DNA of 13,390 bases from contig JBJEPE010000054.1 of assembly GCA_051881075.1 (NCBI GenBank), forward strand, positions 1 to 13,390. The letters run 5' to 3'. Below, one piece after another: positions 7,500-13,390 of this stretch. The position numbers and the translations under genes were made by a program. Below the pieces are notes generated by a model. It saw only the letters and a program-made list of their open reading frames with translations. It had not been told where the DNA came from and ran no database searches. The stretch is from RUG14223 sp051881075. GTDB taxonomy: Bacteria; Bacillota; Clostridia; Oscillospirales; Acutalibacteraceae. Position 1 is the first letter of the stretch; each line of letters opens with the position of its first letter.

Positions 7500-8119
7500 T
7501 CACGCTCTGCGCTTTCTCTCTTTGAAAACACACAACCGCAGTAATTTTGTCTGTACAGACTGTATACCTTTGAAAGCTCTATCGTTCTCTTATATCCGTT
7601 TTTCTTCTTAAAATCGGAACATAGATAATTTGTTCCGTATTTCTCCGCAAGCTCTGTACCTACCTCATTAATTACGGTAGCATTTTTCAGGGGACTTACC
7701 GTTAATGTTGTTGCAAAATAATCAAATTCGCCCTGCTTTGCATACTCTGCCGCCTTGCTCAAACGCATATTAAAGCATATTCTGCACCGTGCGCCGCCTT
7801 CGGCATCCTTTTCGTGACCCTTGCACAGTTCAAAATATTCCTGTGGGTTATAATCGCAGTCGATTAAATCAACCGTATATTTTGTAGGCATTTCGGCAAT
7901 TAATCTTTTTTGCTCACTTTTGCGGAAGCTGTACTCTTCTTCGGGGTAAATATTCGGGTTATAGTACAGCACGGTTATCCTGAAGTACTGCGATAGGTAC
8001 TCAATAACATAGCTGCTGCACGGCGCACAACAGCTATGCAGCAGCAATGTAGGTACTTTATTCTCTTTAATAAAGCCGTCAATCAGCTTATCTAATTCTC
8101 GTTGATAATTTAACATCAT
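7469..8119 (-). CDS. queH: epoxyqueuosine reductase QueH
   Basis: 216 residues of the DUF208/QueH family. It reduces epoxyqueuosine to queuosine in tRNA, replacing the unrelated cobalamin enzyme QueG in many anaerobes. The cysteine motifs that bind the iron-sulfur cluster and adjacent metal are present: HSCCAPC (28-34, C30, C31, C34), CRIC (112-115) and YCGC (193-196). The middle is typical (YYNPNIYPEEEY, ATTLTVSP). Two adjacent ATGs at 8119 and 8116 are both possible starts. The gene begins 6 nt after the stop of the preceding lipoprotein gene with only a weak GTGAT ribosome site, so it is probably translationally coupled. It is the last gene of the 10648-7469 operon, and its final codons lie inside the terminator hairpin. 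Confidence 0.95.
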   Translation of the reverse strand: MMLNYQRELDKLIDGFIKENKVPTLLLHSCCAPCSSYVIEYLSQYFRITVLYYNPNIYPEEEYSFRKSEQKRLIAEMPTKYTVDLIDCDYNPQEYFELCKGHEKDAEGGARCRICFNMRLSKAAEYAKQGEFDYFATTLTVSPLKNATVINEVGTELAEKYGTNYLCSDFKKKNGYKRTIELSKVYSLYRQNYCGCVFSKRESAERDKKEKDCNEQ

Positions 8120-8125
8120 ATCACG

Positions 8126-9973
8126 TTATTCTTTAGGCTTTATCTGCTTAGGCGCAGGCAAAGACTTGTTTTTATTAGCTACGGTAAATTTCTTTTTGTT
8201 AGCGTTTTTGGTATTGGCTGTTGCTGTTACAGGGGCAGGCTTTTTCATCTTATTTTTCTTAACATTGTTAATTATTATAAACAATGCCGCCGCTATCATC
8301 ATAAAACCTATCAGGCAGTAAACAAATATACCCAAGCCGTTAGGAACTACACCTGTAAAGGATATCTGTGAATCTCCGCTCTTAAGATTTACGGTAACTT
8401 GGTTGCGGTTATCCTCCTTTTGCTTACCCTTAGCCTCATAATTTTCGCTTGTTGCCTCAAGTGAGCGTATGCTTTCGCTGCCCTTTTCATAAACAGTATA
8501 TACTATAGGAACCTGTGCGTTCTTACCTGTAAGCATATAAGATATGTTTATGTTCTCGTCATACTGAGTGGTATTTACTATTGAAAGGGCGTTGTCTGTA
8601 GTTGAGTAAGAAACATAGTTGCCGCCGCCAAATAGGTTGCCAAGCTGTCCGCTTAATTTCTTTGAACTGCCTGAATGTCTTACTCTGCAAATCATAAACG
8701 GATCGCTTTTAAGCTTTTCAACATCTACATCTCTGTCCTTAAAGTACTTGTAAGCATATGCAAGGCCTTTTTCTCCTGTATCTGCATCATAGATGAAGTC
8801 CATCACACGCATAAATTTGTCATTACCCTGACTTTCAAGTGTGATATAAAGCGCCTCTATCTCATACTGAGTACCGTCAGGTATGCTGATATATAAGCTG
8901 CTGTCGTTTGTCTTCATGGTATAAATACCGTCCTGCCACTTACCGCAGGCATTCCATTCACCCTGCTTATATACTGAGCCCTCACCGTATGTTGTATTAC
9001 CTACAACGGTGTACTTATACTCTATCTCCAGATTTCTGCCGTTTTCGCCAACATAGCACAGCAGATTAAGTTTTTCTTTAAATGTAAGCTGTTCTGCAAG
9101 TGCCGTACTGCTGTTTGTGCTGTCTCCGTACTCAGCAGTACCGTCAATAGAGTCAAACATAAGGTTTGTGTACTCTGTCAGCTCATAGATAGTCATGTTC
9201 TTGTAATATACTTCATATGACTGATAGTTACCCTCTTTAGTCCAAGTGGCATACTCGCAGTCATCTCTTGTTCTTTCCTTTAAATATGCCTTAAGCTCAT
9301 TGCCTATCTTATCAAAAGTATCCTGCGGAAATATCATTTTTATTTTACGGTCGTATACATAGTTTTTATAGTTAGTTGTCTCTACTGAAACACCCTTAAC
9401 GGCATAGCCCTTCATTTTATTAATGTCAATGGTACTGCCGCTCTTTTCGAGTGTACCCTCCATATTAACCATAGTTGACTGTACATCGGCAACAAGCTTA
9501 ATATCATCTATGCCTCTGCTTTCAAGTCCTTCAGGTATCCATCTGAGCAGGTCAACAGTATCAAAGTCCTCTAAAAATCTCCAGCCCTTAGCAAGTATCG
9601 TATCTGAAAGCACAAACATTACGGCTGGCTCTCTGCCTATGACTGTCTTTATCTTTGAAATATAGTCATCTTTAGATGTAAACTCTATTGTAAATGTGTA
9701 TTGTATGCCCTCGTCAACGATTTCCTTGACATATGTCATTGAGTCAGGAACAAACGACTTAATAACACTTTCAAGGTTTTTTTCCTTTTCGTCTGTTGAT
9801 ATAAGCTTATTTGGGAATACACACGTTGTTACACGCTTACCGTTAAATGCGGTAGTTGTATTCATCTCAGTCTTAATTTTAACGTTTTTGGCCGTTGAAT
9901 TACATCCCGTAAATAATACTGTGCAAGCAATGGCAAGAATTAATAAAACCAATAATTTTGAGATTTTTTTCAT
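8126..9973 (-). CDS. large uncharacterised lipoprotein with a C-terminal membrane anchor and lysine-rich tail
   Basis: 615 residues from the ATG at 9973; no family recognised. The signal peptide ends in the lipobox LFTGC (Cys24). The long extracellular part is followed by one transmembrane helix (about 547-570) and a 45-residue cytoplasmic tail with 14 lysines plus Pro, Ala and Asn. It would therefore be tethered at both ends. The layout recalls LppM-domain proteins, but I cannot confirm homology. Two stretches look like an internal duplication (about 46-112 and 206-274), each with a basic start, a FP motif, a helix and then EG and an aromatic-rich strand. I chose the start at 9973 because the lipoprotein signal begins there. 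An in-frame ATG at 10036 would add 21 residues that spoil the signal and has no ribosome site. It lies between the cyclase-like gene and queH in one operon. Confidence 0.8.
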   Translation of the reverse strand: MKKISKLLVLLILAIACTVLFTGCNSTAKNVKIKTEMNTTTAFNGKRVTTCVFPNKLISTDEKEKNLESVIKSFVPDSMTYVKEIVDEGIQYTFTIEFTSKDDYISKIKTVIGREPAVMFVLSDTILAKGWRFLEDFDTVDLLRWIPEGLESRGIDDIKLVADVQSTMVNMEGTLEKSGSTIDINKMKGYAVKGVSVETTNYKNYVYDRKIKMIFPQDTFDKIGNELKAYLKERTRDDCEYATWTKEGNYQSYEVYYKNMTIYELTEYTNLMFDSIDGTAEYGDSTNSSTALAEQLTFKEKLNLLCYVGENGRNLEIEYKYTVVGNTTYGEGSVYKQGEWNACGKWQDGIYTMKTNDSSLYISIPDGTQYEIEALYITLESQGNDKFMRVMDFIYDADTGEKGLAYAYKYFKDRDVDVEKLKSDPFMICRVRHSGSSKKLSGQLGNLFGGGNYVSYSTTDNALSIVNTTQYDENINISYMLTGKNAQVPIVYTVYEKGSESIRSLEATSENYEAKGKQKEDNRNQVTVNLKSGDSQISFTGVVPNGLGIFVYCLIGFMMIAAALFIIINNVKKNKMKKPAPVTATANTKNANKKKFTVANKNKSLPAPKQIKPKE

Positions 9974-10003
9974 ATTTATGAGGCAATAAGCCCCGTCACC
10001 TCC
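9974..10003 (-). promoter_or_regulatory. Shine-Dalgarno sequence bridged to its ATG by a hairpin
   Basis: On the minus strand the very strong GGAGGTGA (10003-9996) is 22 nt from the lipoprotein ATG (9973), too far for direct use. Between them GGGGC (9994-9990) can pair with GCCTC (9984-9980), with one G-U, around a TTATT loop. Folding this away leaves about 7 nt, the ideal distance. No other ribosome site is seen for this ATG. Confidence 0.45.
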
Positions 10004-10004
10004 G

Positions 10005-10052
10005 TAATTGCTGATATATATTGCATTTAACGTCATTGCTGACGTATATATT
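10005..10052. repeat. imperfect direct repeat between the cyclase-like and lipoprotein genes
   Basis: AATTGCTGATATATATT (from 10006) and CATTGCTGACGTATATATT (from 10034) differ by one base and a 2-nt insertion and start 28 nt apart. The second copy also carries a small inverted repeat, CGTCA/TGACG (10031-10044). It could be an old tandem duplication or a pair of binding sites inside the operon. Confidence 0.4.
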
Positions 10053-10057
10053 CTTTA

Positions 10058-10648
10058 TCAATAACCTTTTTCCTGCTGAAAGAGTACTGCTCTGCAAGGA
10101 GCTGCCTCAAGCTCAGAGGTCTTTATCGGAAAAGCCGAAAGTATGTATTCTCCGTCCTCTATTCCGTTAAGGTTAAGTCCCTCTAAGATAACTACTCCTT
10201 CGCTTAGAAGCTCCTTATGCACACGCTCTTCTTCATAAGGAGATGCAATAGACAGCGCATCCGTGCCGATAAGCTCTACCCCACTGTCTGCAATGACGAA
10301 TGCCGCACTTTGTGTAAGCAGCGCTTTGCCGTCACCGTGTAGTATTACCTTACTTTTACAGTACGGTAATATCCGCTCCATATCTTCTCCCGTTATCATT
10401 CCTCTTATAGTAAGTACCGTACACGCACCGTAAAATTTACTCAGCGGAATATCGCCCAGACGTTCGCCTGCCTCAATAAAATGATATGGAGCATCAACAT
10501 GTGTTGCGGTATGTGAACACATACTTATTGACGACAGATTATACGGTTCTCCGTTCTTAATGCTTGAAACCCAATCTACCCTCGGCTCGGGATCTCCCGG
10601 ATAAACCATTGATGTCAGAATTTCTCTTGAAATATCATACAGCTTCAC
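10058..10648 (-). CDS. cyclase / kynurenine-formamidase-like metal-dependent hydrolase
   Basis: 196 residues of the cyclase (KynB-like) family. The metal-site motif HTATHVDAPYHF (46-57) gives H46, H50 and D52 as ligands and H56 as the probable catalytic residue. In classical members the motif is HTGTHxDxPxHF; the glycine is alanine here. The family contains arylformamidases of tryptophan breakdown, isatin hydrolases and polyketide-type cyclases. No tryptophan genes are nearby, so the substrate is unknown. The start is a GTG at 10648, fixed by GAGGTGAT 5 nt upstream and by the family N-terminus KLYDISREI. It is the first gene of the operon with the large lipoprotein and queH, with a clear promoter 26 nt upstream. 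Confidence 0.88.
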   Translation of the reverse strand: MKLYDISREILTSMVYPGDPEPRVDWVSSIKNGEPYNLSSISMCSHTATHVDAPYHFIEAGERLGDIPLSKFYGACTVLTIRGMITGEDMERILPYCKSKVILHGDGKALLTQSAAFVIADSGVELIGTDALSIASPYEEERVHKELLSEGVVILEGLNLNGIEDGEYILSAFPIKTSELEAAPCRAVLFQQEKGY

Positions 10649-10673
10649 AATATCACCTCAAGCATTCAGCAGT

Positions 10674-10702
10674 TTTATATACTATAACATATATTTTGAC
10701 AA
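10674..10702 (-). promoter_or_regulatory. sigma-A-type promoter of the cyclase-lipoprotein-queH operon
   Basis: TTGTCA (10702-10697), a 17-nt spacer and TATAAA (10679-10674) on the minus strand. The predicted start lies about 20 nt before the GTG start codon. It occupies most of the 80-nt gap after the neighbouring lipoprotein gene. Confidence 0.7.
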
Positions 10703-10728
10703 ATTAAAAGGTTTTTATTTATTGCATT

Positions 10729-11256
10729 TTAATCTGACGCTGCTTCTGAGCTACTCTTATAGGATGTCACCGATATTCCCATACAGGCAGGCGTATAATA
10801 CTCTTCGGTTAGTTCATTCTCATAATATGCTATATACACAGCGTAATTCTTATCGCCATATTCGTAGCATATCTCGTTATACTCCGATGCCGTTTCTTCG
10901 TCATATCCCTTGTTCTCTGATATAAATTTATCGTCACGCTCAATTATAGCCTTTATCTCTTTAACAACATTATAATATAAATCTCGTTCTATGTCAGATT
11001 CGCCGTCAGAATTAACAAGGAATATCAGAACATCACTTGTACTATCGCCGTCAGCACTCAGTAACTGAGTACCGTCAGGCTTATGTAATGCACCTAAGCC
11101 GACATCAGCAAGCAGCTTGGTGTCCCAACCTGTCAGGCTATCTGCCGCAGAGTCATATTTATAATAATTAAAATCACCTGAATTATCACTACCGTTACAG
11201 GCAGACAGAGATATAGCCATCAAAATCACCGTTATAAATGATAGTATCTTTTTCAT
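10729..11256 (-). CDS. small uncharacterised lipoprotein
   Basis: 175 residues. The signal peptide ends SLSAC with lipidated Cys20. The mature part is acidic, rich in Asp, Glu, Ser and Tyr, with no motif I can assign to a family. The strand-then-helix segment SDVLIFLVNSDGESD (74-88) followed by a helix suggests a small alpha/beta fold. The ATG at 11256 follows GGGGGAA about 11 nt upstream. It lies 44 nt after the YdcF-like gene with no terminator between, so the two are probably co-transcribed. Confidence 0.75.
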   Translation of the reverse strand: MKKILSFITVILMAISLSACNGSDNSGDFNYYKYDSAADSLTGWDTKLLADVGLGALHKPDGTQLLSADGDSTSDVLIFLVNSDGESDIERDLYYNVVKEIKAIIERDDKFISENKGYDEETASEYNEICYEYGDKNYAVYIAYYENELTEEYYTPACMGISVTSYKSSSEAASD

Positions 11257-11300
11257 AGTTCATTATTCCCCCGTAACAGTAGAGTCTATATCTAAAAGCT

Positions 11301-12101
11301 TTATTTGCTTAAACCTAAAATCTGTGCCAGAACAGCAACAATTTCTCTGGTAAAGTAAGTGCCGAATAAGAATAACGGCGTATCTGCCGAAACTGCGCCT
11401 GAAACGCTTATATTCAGCTTGTCCGCAATCATGCTTGCTCTTAACTGATGAAAGCCGTCTGTTGCTATGGCAATATTCTCATTCAATCCGTTTTCTTTTA
11501 TTATCTCATATGAAAACTTCAAATTCTCATATGTTGTAGTTGATTTATCCTCAAGGTAAAGCCTACTGCCGTCAATGCCTCTTTTAACAAGCTCATTATA
11601 CATACACTCGGCTTCACTGATACCCTCATTATAGCCCTTTCCGCCCGAAAGCACGCAAACGGCATCTTCATTTTCCGTTAGATAATCGTATGCAGCGCTT
11701 ATACGGCGACTTAACATTAAGCTCGGAGAGCTTCCGTTTACTTTGCATCCAAGCAATACAAGTGTTGACTGTTTGCTCGGTTTTTTATTTGCATATACCG
11801 CCATAACAATAGCTGTGACTATTGAAAACAGCATTGCAAAAATTATCATTACGGCGGTAAATCTGATAAATACCGCACCCACAAAGCTTTTATCAAGCAT
11901 CTTTACGATCAATTTAAATTTAACCCAAAACAGAGATACTCCCATACCTGCGACGCAAAACATCGCACCCAGTACATTACCGATATTTACAATGCCTATT
12001 GACATAGGTACAACGTACCATAGCAGACCTGCAGCAAATATTGTAAAGGTGATTACCCGTACGGTAATTTTCCAAAACTCCGCATTTTTAAACAAACTCA
12101 T
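11301..12101 (-). CDS. DUF218 (YdcF/SanA-like) membrane protein
   Basis: 266 residues. Three membrane helices (about 14-34, 38-60 and 80-103) precede a cytoplasmic or extracytoplasmic DUF218 domain (about 112-262). Family motifs seen are VLLGCKV (115-121), LSGGKG (151-156), STTTYENL (187-194) and TDGFHQLRA (214-222), with H218. DUF218 proteins such as SanA and ElyC affect envelope integrity or peptidoglycan precursors; the reaction is not established. The ATG at 12101 is chosen because GGAGAG stands 6 nt before it. The longer reading from 12161 runs through the -10 candidate TATAAT. It is first of a probable two-gene unit with the small lipoprotein. Confidence 0.88.
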   Translation of the reverse strand: MSLFKNAEFWKITVRVITFTIFAAGLLWYVVPMSIGIVNIGNVLGAMFCVAGMGVSLFWVKFKLIVKMLDKSFVGAVFIRFTAVMIIFAMLFSIVTAIVMAVYANKKPSKQSTLVLLGCKVNGSSPSLMLSRRISAAYDYLTENEDAVCVLSGGKGYNEGISEAECMYNELVKRGIDGSRLYLEDKSTTTYENLKFSYEIIKENGLNENIAIATDGFHQLRASMIADKLNISVSGAVSADTPLFLFGTYFTREIVAVLAQILGLSK

Positions 12102-12152
12102 AAATAACTCTCCGCTTAAAGCCCATTCAGTGGGTTGCTTGTAACTGTCCTT

Positions 12153-12158
12153 ATTATA
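12153..12158 (-). promoter_or_regulatory. -10 element candidate upstream of the YdcF-like gene
   Basis: A perfect TATAAT on the minus strand, about 52 nt before the chosen ATG, with no convincing -35 at 16-18 nt. Downstream in the leader, AAGCCCA and TGGG plus CTT (about 12119-12141) can form a small hairpin close to the ribosome site. Confidence 0.35.
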
Positions 12159-12186
12159 CACTTAATCTATACAATTTAATTTATTC

Positions 12187-12239
12187 TATGCGAAGCATAA
12201 GATATAATATTATAGCCCTTATATCTCACTTCGCTATAT
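12187..12239. repeat. imperfect palindromic element with GCGAAG ends
   Basis: GCGAAG (12190-12195) pairs with CTTCGC (12229-12234). Inside it AGATATAA (12200-12207) pairs with TTATATCT (12219-12226) around an 11-nt loop. The left end also forms its own hairpin, TATGC-GAA-GCATA (12187-12199), containing GCGAAGC, a sequence known for an unusually stable DNA mini-hairpin. CCCTT (12216-12220) can alternatively pair with AAGGG (12243-12247). It looks like a short palindromic interspersed element or structured leader. Confidence 0.55.
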
Positions 12240-12245
12240 AGCAAG

Positions 12246-12279
12246 GGACATTTGCAGCTTTTAAGGTATGCAAATGTCC
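12246..12279. terminator. hairpin downstream of the 12294-12992 lipoprotein gene
   Basis: GGACATTTGCA (12246-12256) and TGCAAATGTCC (12269-12279) are a perfect 11-bp inverted repeat with a 12-nt loop. It starts 15 nt after the stop of the minus-strand lipoprotein. The T-rich flank (GATTTTCTTATTT) is on the plus strand. On the gene's own strand the flank is CTTGCTATATAG, a poor U-tract. Confidence 0.55.
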
Positions 12280-12293
12280 TCTGATTTTCTTAT

Positions 12294-12992
12294 TTATTCA
12301 TCAGGTATTACCGTGTGATTGCTCGTATTAAATATTCTTGAGGAATACTCTATATCTGCGGTAATCACACCTGTCTTTTCGATAGTTCCACCGTCAGTCT
12401 TATATGTATTAACATACTTAGTTTTTCCGATTATCTTTCCGTCATCGCCTATCTCAAAATCTACTATCTCTCCATAGGATATCTTTGTGGCCGTACTGAA
12501 TATGTCGCCTTGCTCTGACAGATTAAGATTTTCTTCTATGCTTACAGCAAACTCATCCGCAGTATATATCTGCTCAGAGTAGCCGTCATCTCCTGCTTTT
12601 TCAAGAATATGCAGTTCTGAGTACTTAAAGCCTTCGCCGACATTCTGTGAATATACAAATGCGGCCGCTATCTCATTCATACCGTCATTATCAAAATCCT
12701 GCATCTTTATATCCGGGTATTTTCCATCTTCAACATCCCATGCAAAAATGCACTTCTTACCGTCATACTGCAAGCAAACTCCACCGCTGTTATGGTCATT
12801 TTCAGGAAAAGCGTAGATCTTGATTTCCGTTGTTTTTCCGTGAATGTCAGTATCCTCAAAGGTCTTTATCAGTGTAAGCTCACTCTTATAATACACCATT
12901 CCGTCAACTTCAACCTTATCACTGCATCCTGAGAGCATTGTCATTGATATTACCATTACAAATACCAATATTATTGAAATTCCCCTTTTCAT
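12294..12992 (-). CDS. uncharacterised lipoprotein with an EF-hand-like / FG-GAP-like loop
   Basis: 232 residues. The signal peptide ends MLSGC with lipidated Cys23, so it is probably a membrane-anchored surface protein. Residues 99-108 read DFDNDGMNEI, the DxDxDGxxE pattern of calcium-binding loops found in dockerin, EF-hand and FG-GAP/VCBS repeats. Only one copy is seen, so a structural calcium site is a guess. The rest, mostly alternating polar and hydrophobic residues suggestive of beta strands, matches nothing I recognise. The ATG at 12992 follows AGGAGG 7 nt upstream. The GC-rich spacer separates it from the hydrogenase gene upstream, and no clear promoter is seen. Confidence 0.78.
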   Translation of the reverse strand: MKRGISIILVFVMVISMTMLSGCSDKVEVDGMVYYKSELTLIKTFEDTDIHGKTTEIKIYAFPENDHNSGGVCLQYDGKKCIFAWDVEDGKYPDIKMQDFDNDGMNEIAAAFVYSQNVGEGFKYSELHILEKAGDDGYSEQIYTADEFAVSIEENLNLSEQGDIFSTATKISYGEIVDFEIGDDGKIIGKTKYVNTYKTDGGTIEKTGVITADIEYSSRIFNTSNHTVIPDE

Positions 12993-13012
12993 AGCTACGC
13001 CTCCTAAATTAT

Positions 13013-13061
13013 GCGGTACCGTGCCGCTTGCGCCCCCTATTTACGGCGCGTATTTTTATCG
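13013..13061. other. GC-rich structured spacer
   Basis: The spacer between the lipoprotein and hydrogenase genes (13013-13095) has about 48 G+C in 83 bases, well above the AT-rich intergenic DNA elsewhere. It folds into several hairpins: GCGG/CCGC (13013-13027), and GCGCC (13030-13034) with GGCGC (13045-13049), the latter followed on the plus strand by TATTTTTATC. It could be a repeat element, an antisense-facing terminator or the leader of the lipoprotein mRNA. Confidence 0.4.
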
Positions 13062-13095
13062 GTACACAGCGCACCGTTAATGATGCGCCGTGTAC
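13062..13095. terminator. 12-bp hairpin immediately 3' of the hydrogenase gene
   Basis: GTACACAGCGCA (13062-13073) pairs with TGCGCCGTGTAC (13084-13095), 12 bp with one mismatch-like wobble position and a 10-nt loop. It begins 16 nt after the hydrogenase stop. On the hydrogenase strand the stem is followed by CGATAAAAATACG and lacks a U-tract. On the plus strand it is followed by ATTAATTTTTAAAAT. It probably forms the mRNA 3' end or protects it. Confidence 0.5.
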
Positions 13096-13111
13096 ATTAA
13101 TTTTTAAAATA

Positions 13112-13390
13112 TTAATACTTTGATCTCTTTACATATGTTGTATGTAAAAGCTCGTGAGCCTTGTGGCTACCCGGCTTCTCAAGATATGTATCATAGAGTT
13201 CTTTGATGATTGGGCTTTCGTGTGACTTTCTGAGTGGGAGGTTTCTGTCCTCTTCATATACAGCAGCCGCTCTGAGAGCCTTTATATCTGTTACGTTTTT
13301 AACATTTGCAGGTTGAATCGGTTGTCCGCCGCCGTTTACACAGCCGCCCGGACAGCACATTATCTCAATAAACTGATAATCTGCTTCGCC
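13112..13390 (-). CDS. [FeFe]-hydrogenase catalytic subunit, C-terminal end (partial)
   Basis: 92 residues of the C-terminus; the rest lies beyond the window edge. The H-cluster L3 motif EIMCCPGGCVNGGGQP is complete, and its C13 and C17 (fragment numbering) match the last two cysteines that hold the H-cluster. The tail, with SHESPIIKELYDTYL and KAHELLHTTY, is the typical short end of HydA/HndD-type NADH-dependent or electron-bifurcating hydrogenases. These release H2 from fermentation electrons in the cytoplasm. Which subtype it is depends on the missing N-terminus and neighbouring subunits. An ATG at 13360 is internal to the motif and is not the start. Confidence 0.93.
   Translation of the reverse strand, partial: GEADYQFIEIMCCPGGCVNGGGQPIQPANVKNVTDIKALRAAAVYEEDRNLPLRKSHESPIIKELYDTYLEKPGSHKAHELLHTTYVKRSKY

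Noticed and set aside
11743..12144. Open frame of 133 codons on the plus strand
   Set aside because: It is antisense to the membrane part of the YdcF-like gene. Its hydrophobic look reflects the complementary codons, and there is no start signal.
12102..12161. Upstream extension of the YdcF-like protein to an ATG at 12161
   Set aside because: The extra codons include the TATAAT candidate, and the ribosome site GGAGAG clearly serves the ATG at 12101.
13112..13360. Short separate gene of 82 codons starting at 13360
   Set aside because: The frame is open to the window edge and the upstream residues complete the hydrogenase L3 motif, so this is the tail of a longer gene.
1..13390. CRISPR array, transposase, integrase, toxin-antitoxin pair or tRNA
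   Set aside because: I looked on both strands for regular spaced repeats, cloverleaf-like stretches and recognisable proteins of these kinds and saw none.

Overview
The window looks like the chromosome of a low-GC, spore-forming anaerobic Firmicute, most likely a gut Clostridia of the Ruminococcaceae/Oscillospiraceae type. Four things point there: AT-rich intergenic DNA with sigma-A-like promoters and strong GGAGG-type ribosome sites, an [FeFe]-hydrogenase, a LysM-GH18 enzyme of the spore-cortex type, and a QueH-type (not QueG) epoxyqueuosine reductase. There is no rRNA or marker gene, so the placement is inference. I see no tRNA, CRISPR array, insertion sequence, phage gene or obvious defence system.

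Layout. Positions 1-47 hold the possible tail of a plus-strand gene, meeting head-on a minus-strand gene (44-2953) that fuses a complete 4-alpha-glucanotransferase (MalQ) to only the N-terminal half of a glycogen phosphorylase (GlgP). The GlgP part stops before the pyridoxal-phosphate lysine. This gene has a good promoter (3044-3072) and a CcpA/LacI-type operator (3002-3015). Upstream of it is cinA (3218-4468, minus). Two plus-strand genes follow: a LysM/GH18 cortex-lytic-type enzyme (4709-5974) and a transglutaminase-like lipoprotein (6085-7431). They end at a bidirectional terminator shared with the opposing queH.

From 7469 to 10648 lies a minus-strand operon: cyclase/kynurenine-formamidase-like enzyme, large two-ended membrane lipoprotein, queH. 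It is driven by a promoter at 10674-10702. The large lipoprotein appears to be translated from a Shine-Dalgarno sequence separated from its ATG by a small hairpin. Next, also on the minus strand, are a small lipoprotein (10729-11256) and, upstream of it, a DUF218/YdcF-like membrane protein (11301-12101). After an intergenic region with two palindromic elements comes another lipoprotein (12294-12992), then a GC-rich structured spacer, then the C-terminal end of an [FeFe]-hydrogenase cut by the window edge.

How the genes relate. malQ-glgP belongs to alpha-glucan (glycogen/maltodextrin) breakdown under probable catabolite control. The hydrogenase disposes of fermentation electrons. CinA acts in NAD by-product recycling and QueH in tRNA queuosine synthesis. 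The remaining genes are mostly cell-surface: four predicted lipoproteins, a spore hydrolase type and a DUF218 membrane protein. The most unusual points are the broken glycogen phosphorylase half with its own internal ribosome site, the abrupt convergent junction at 44-47, the hairpin-bridged ribosome site at 9974-10003, and the structured intergenic elements at 12187-12279 and 13013-13095. No complete new multi-gene system could be identified.
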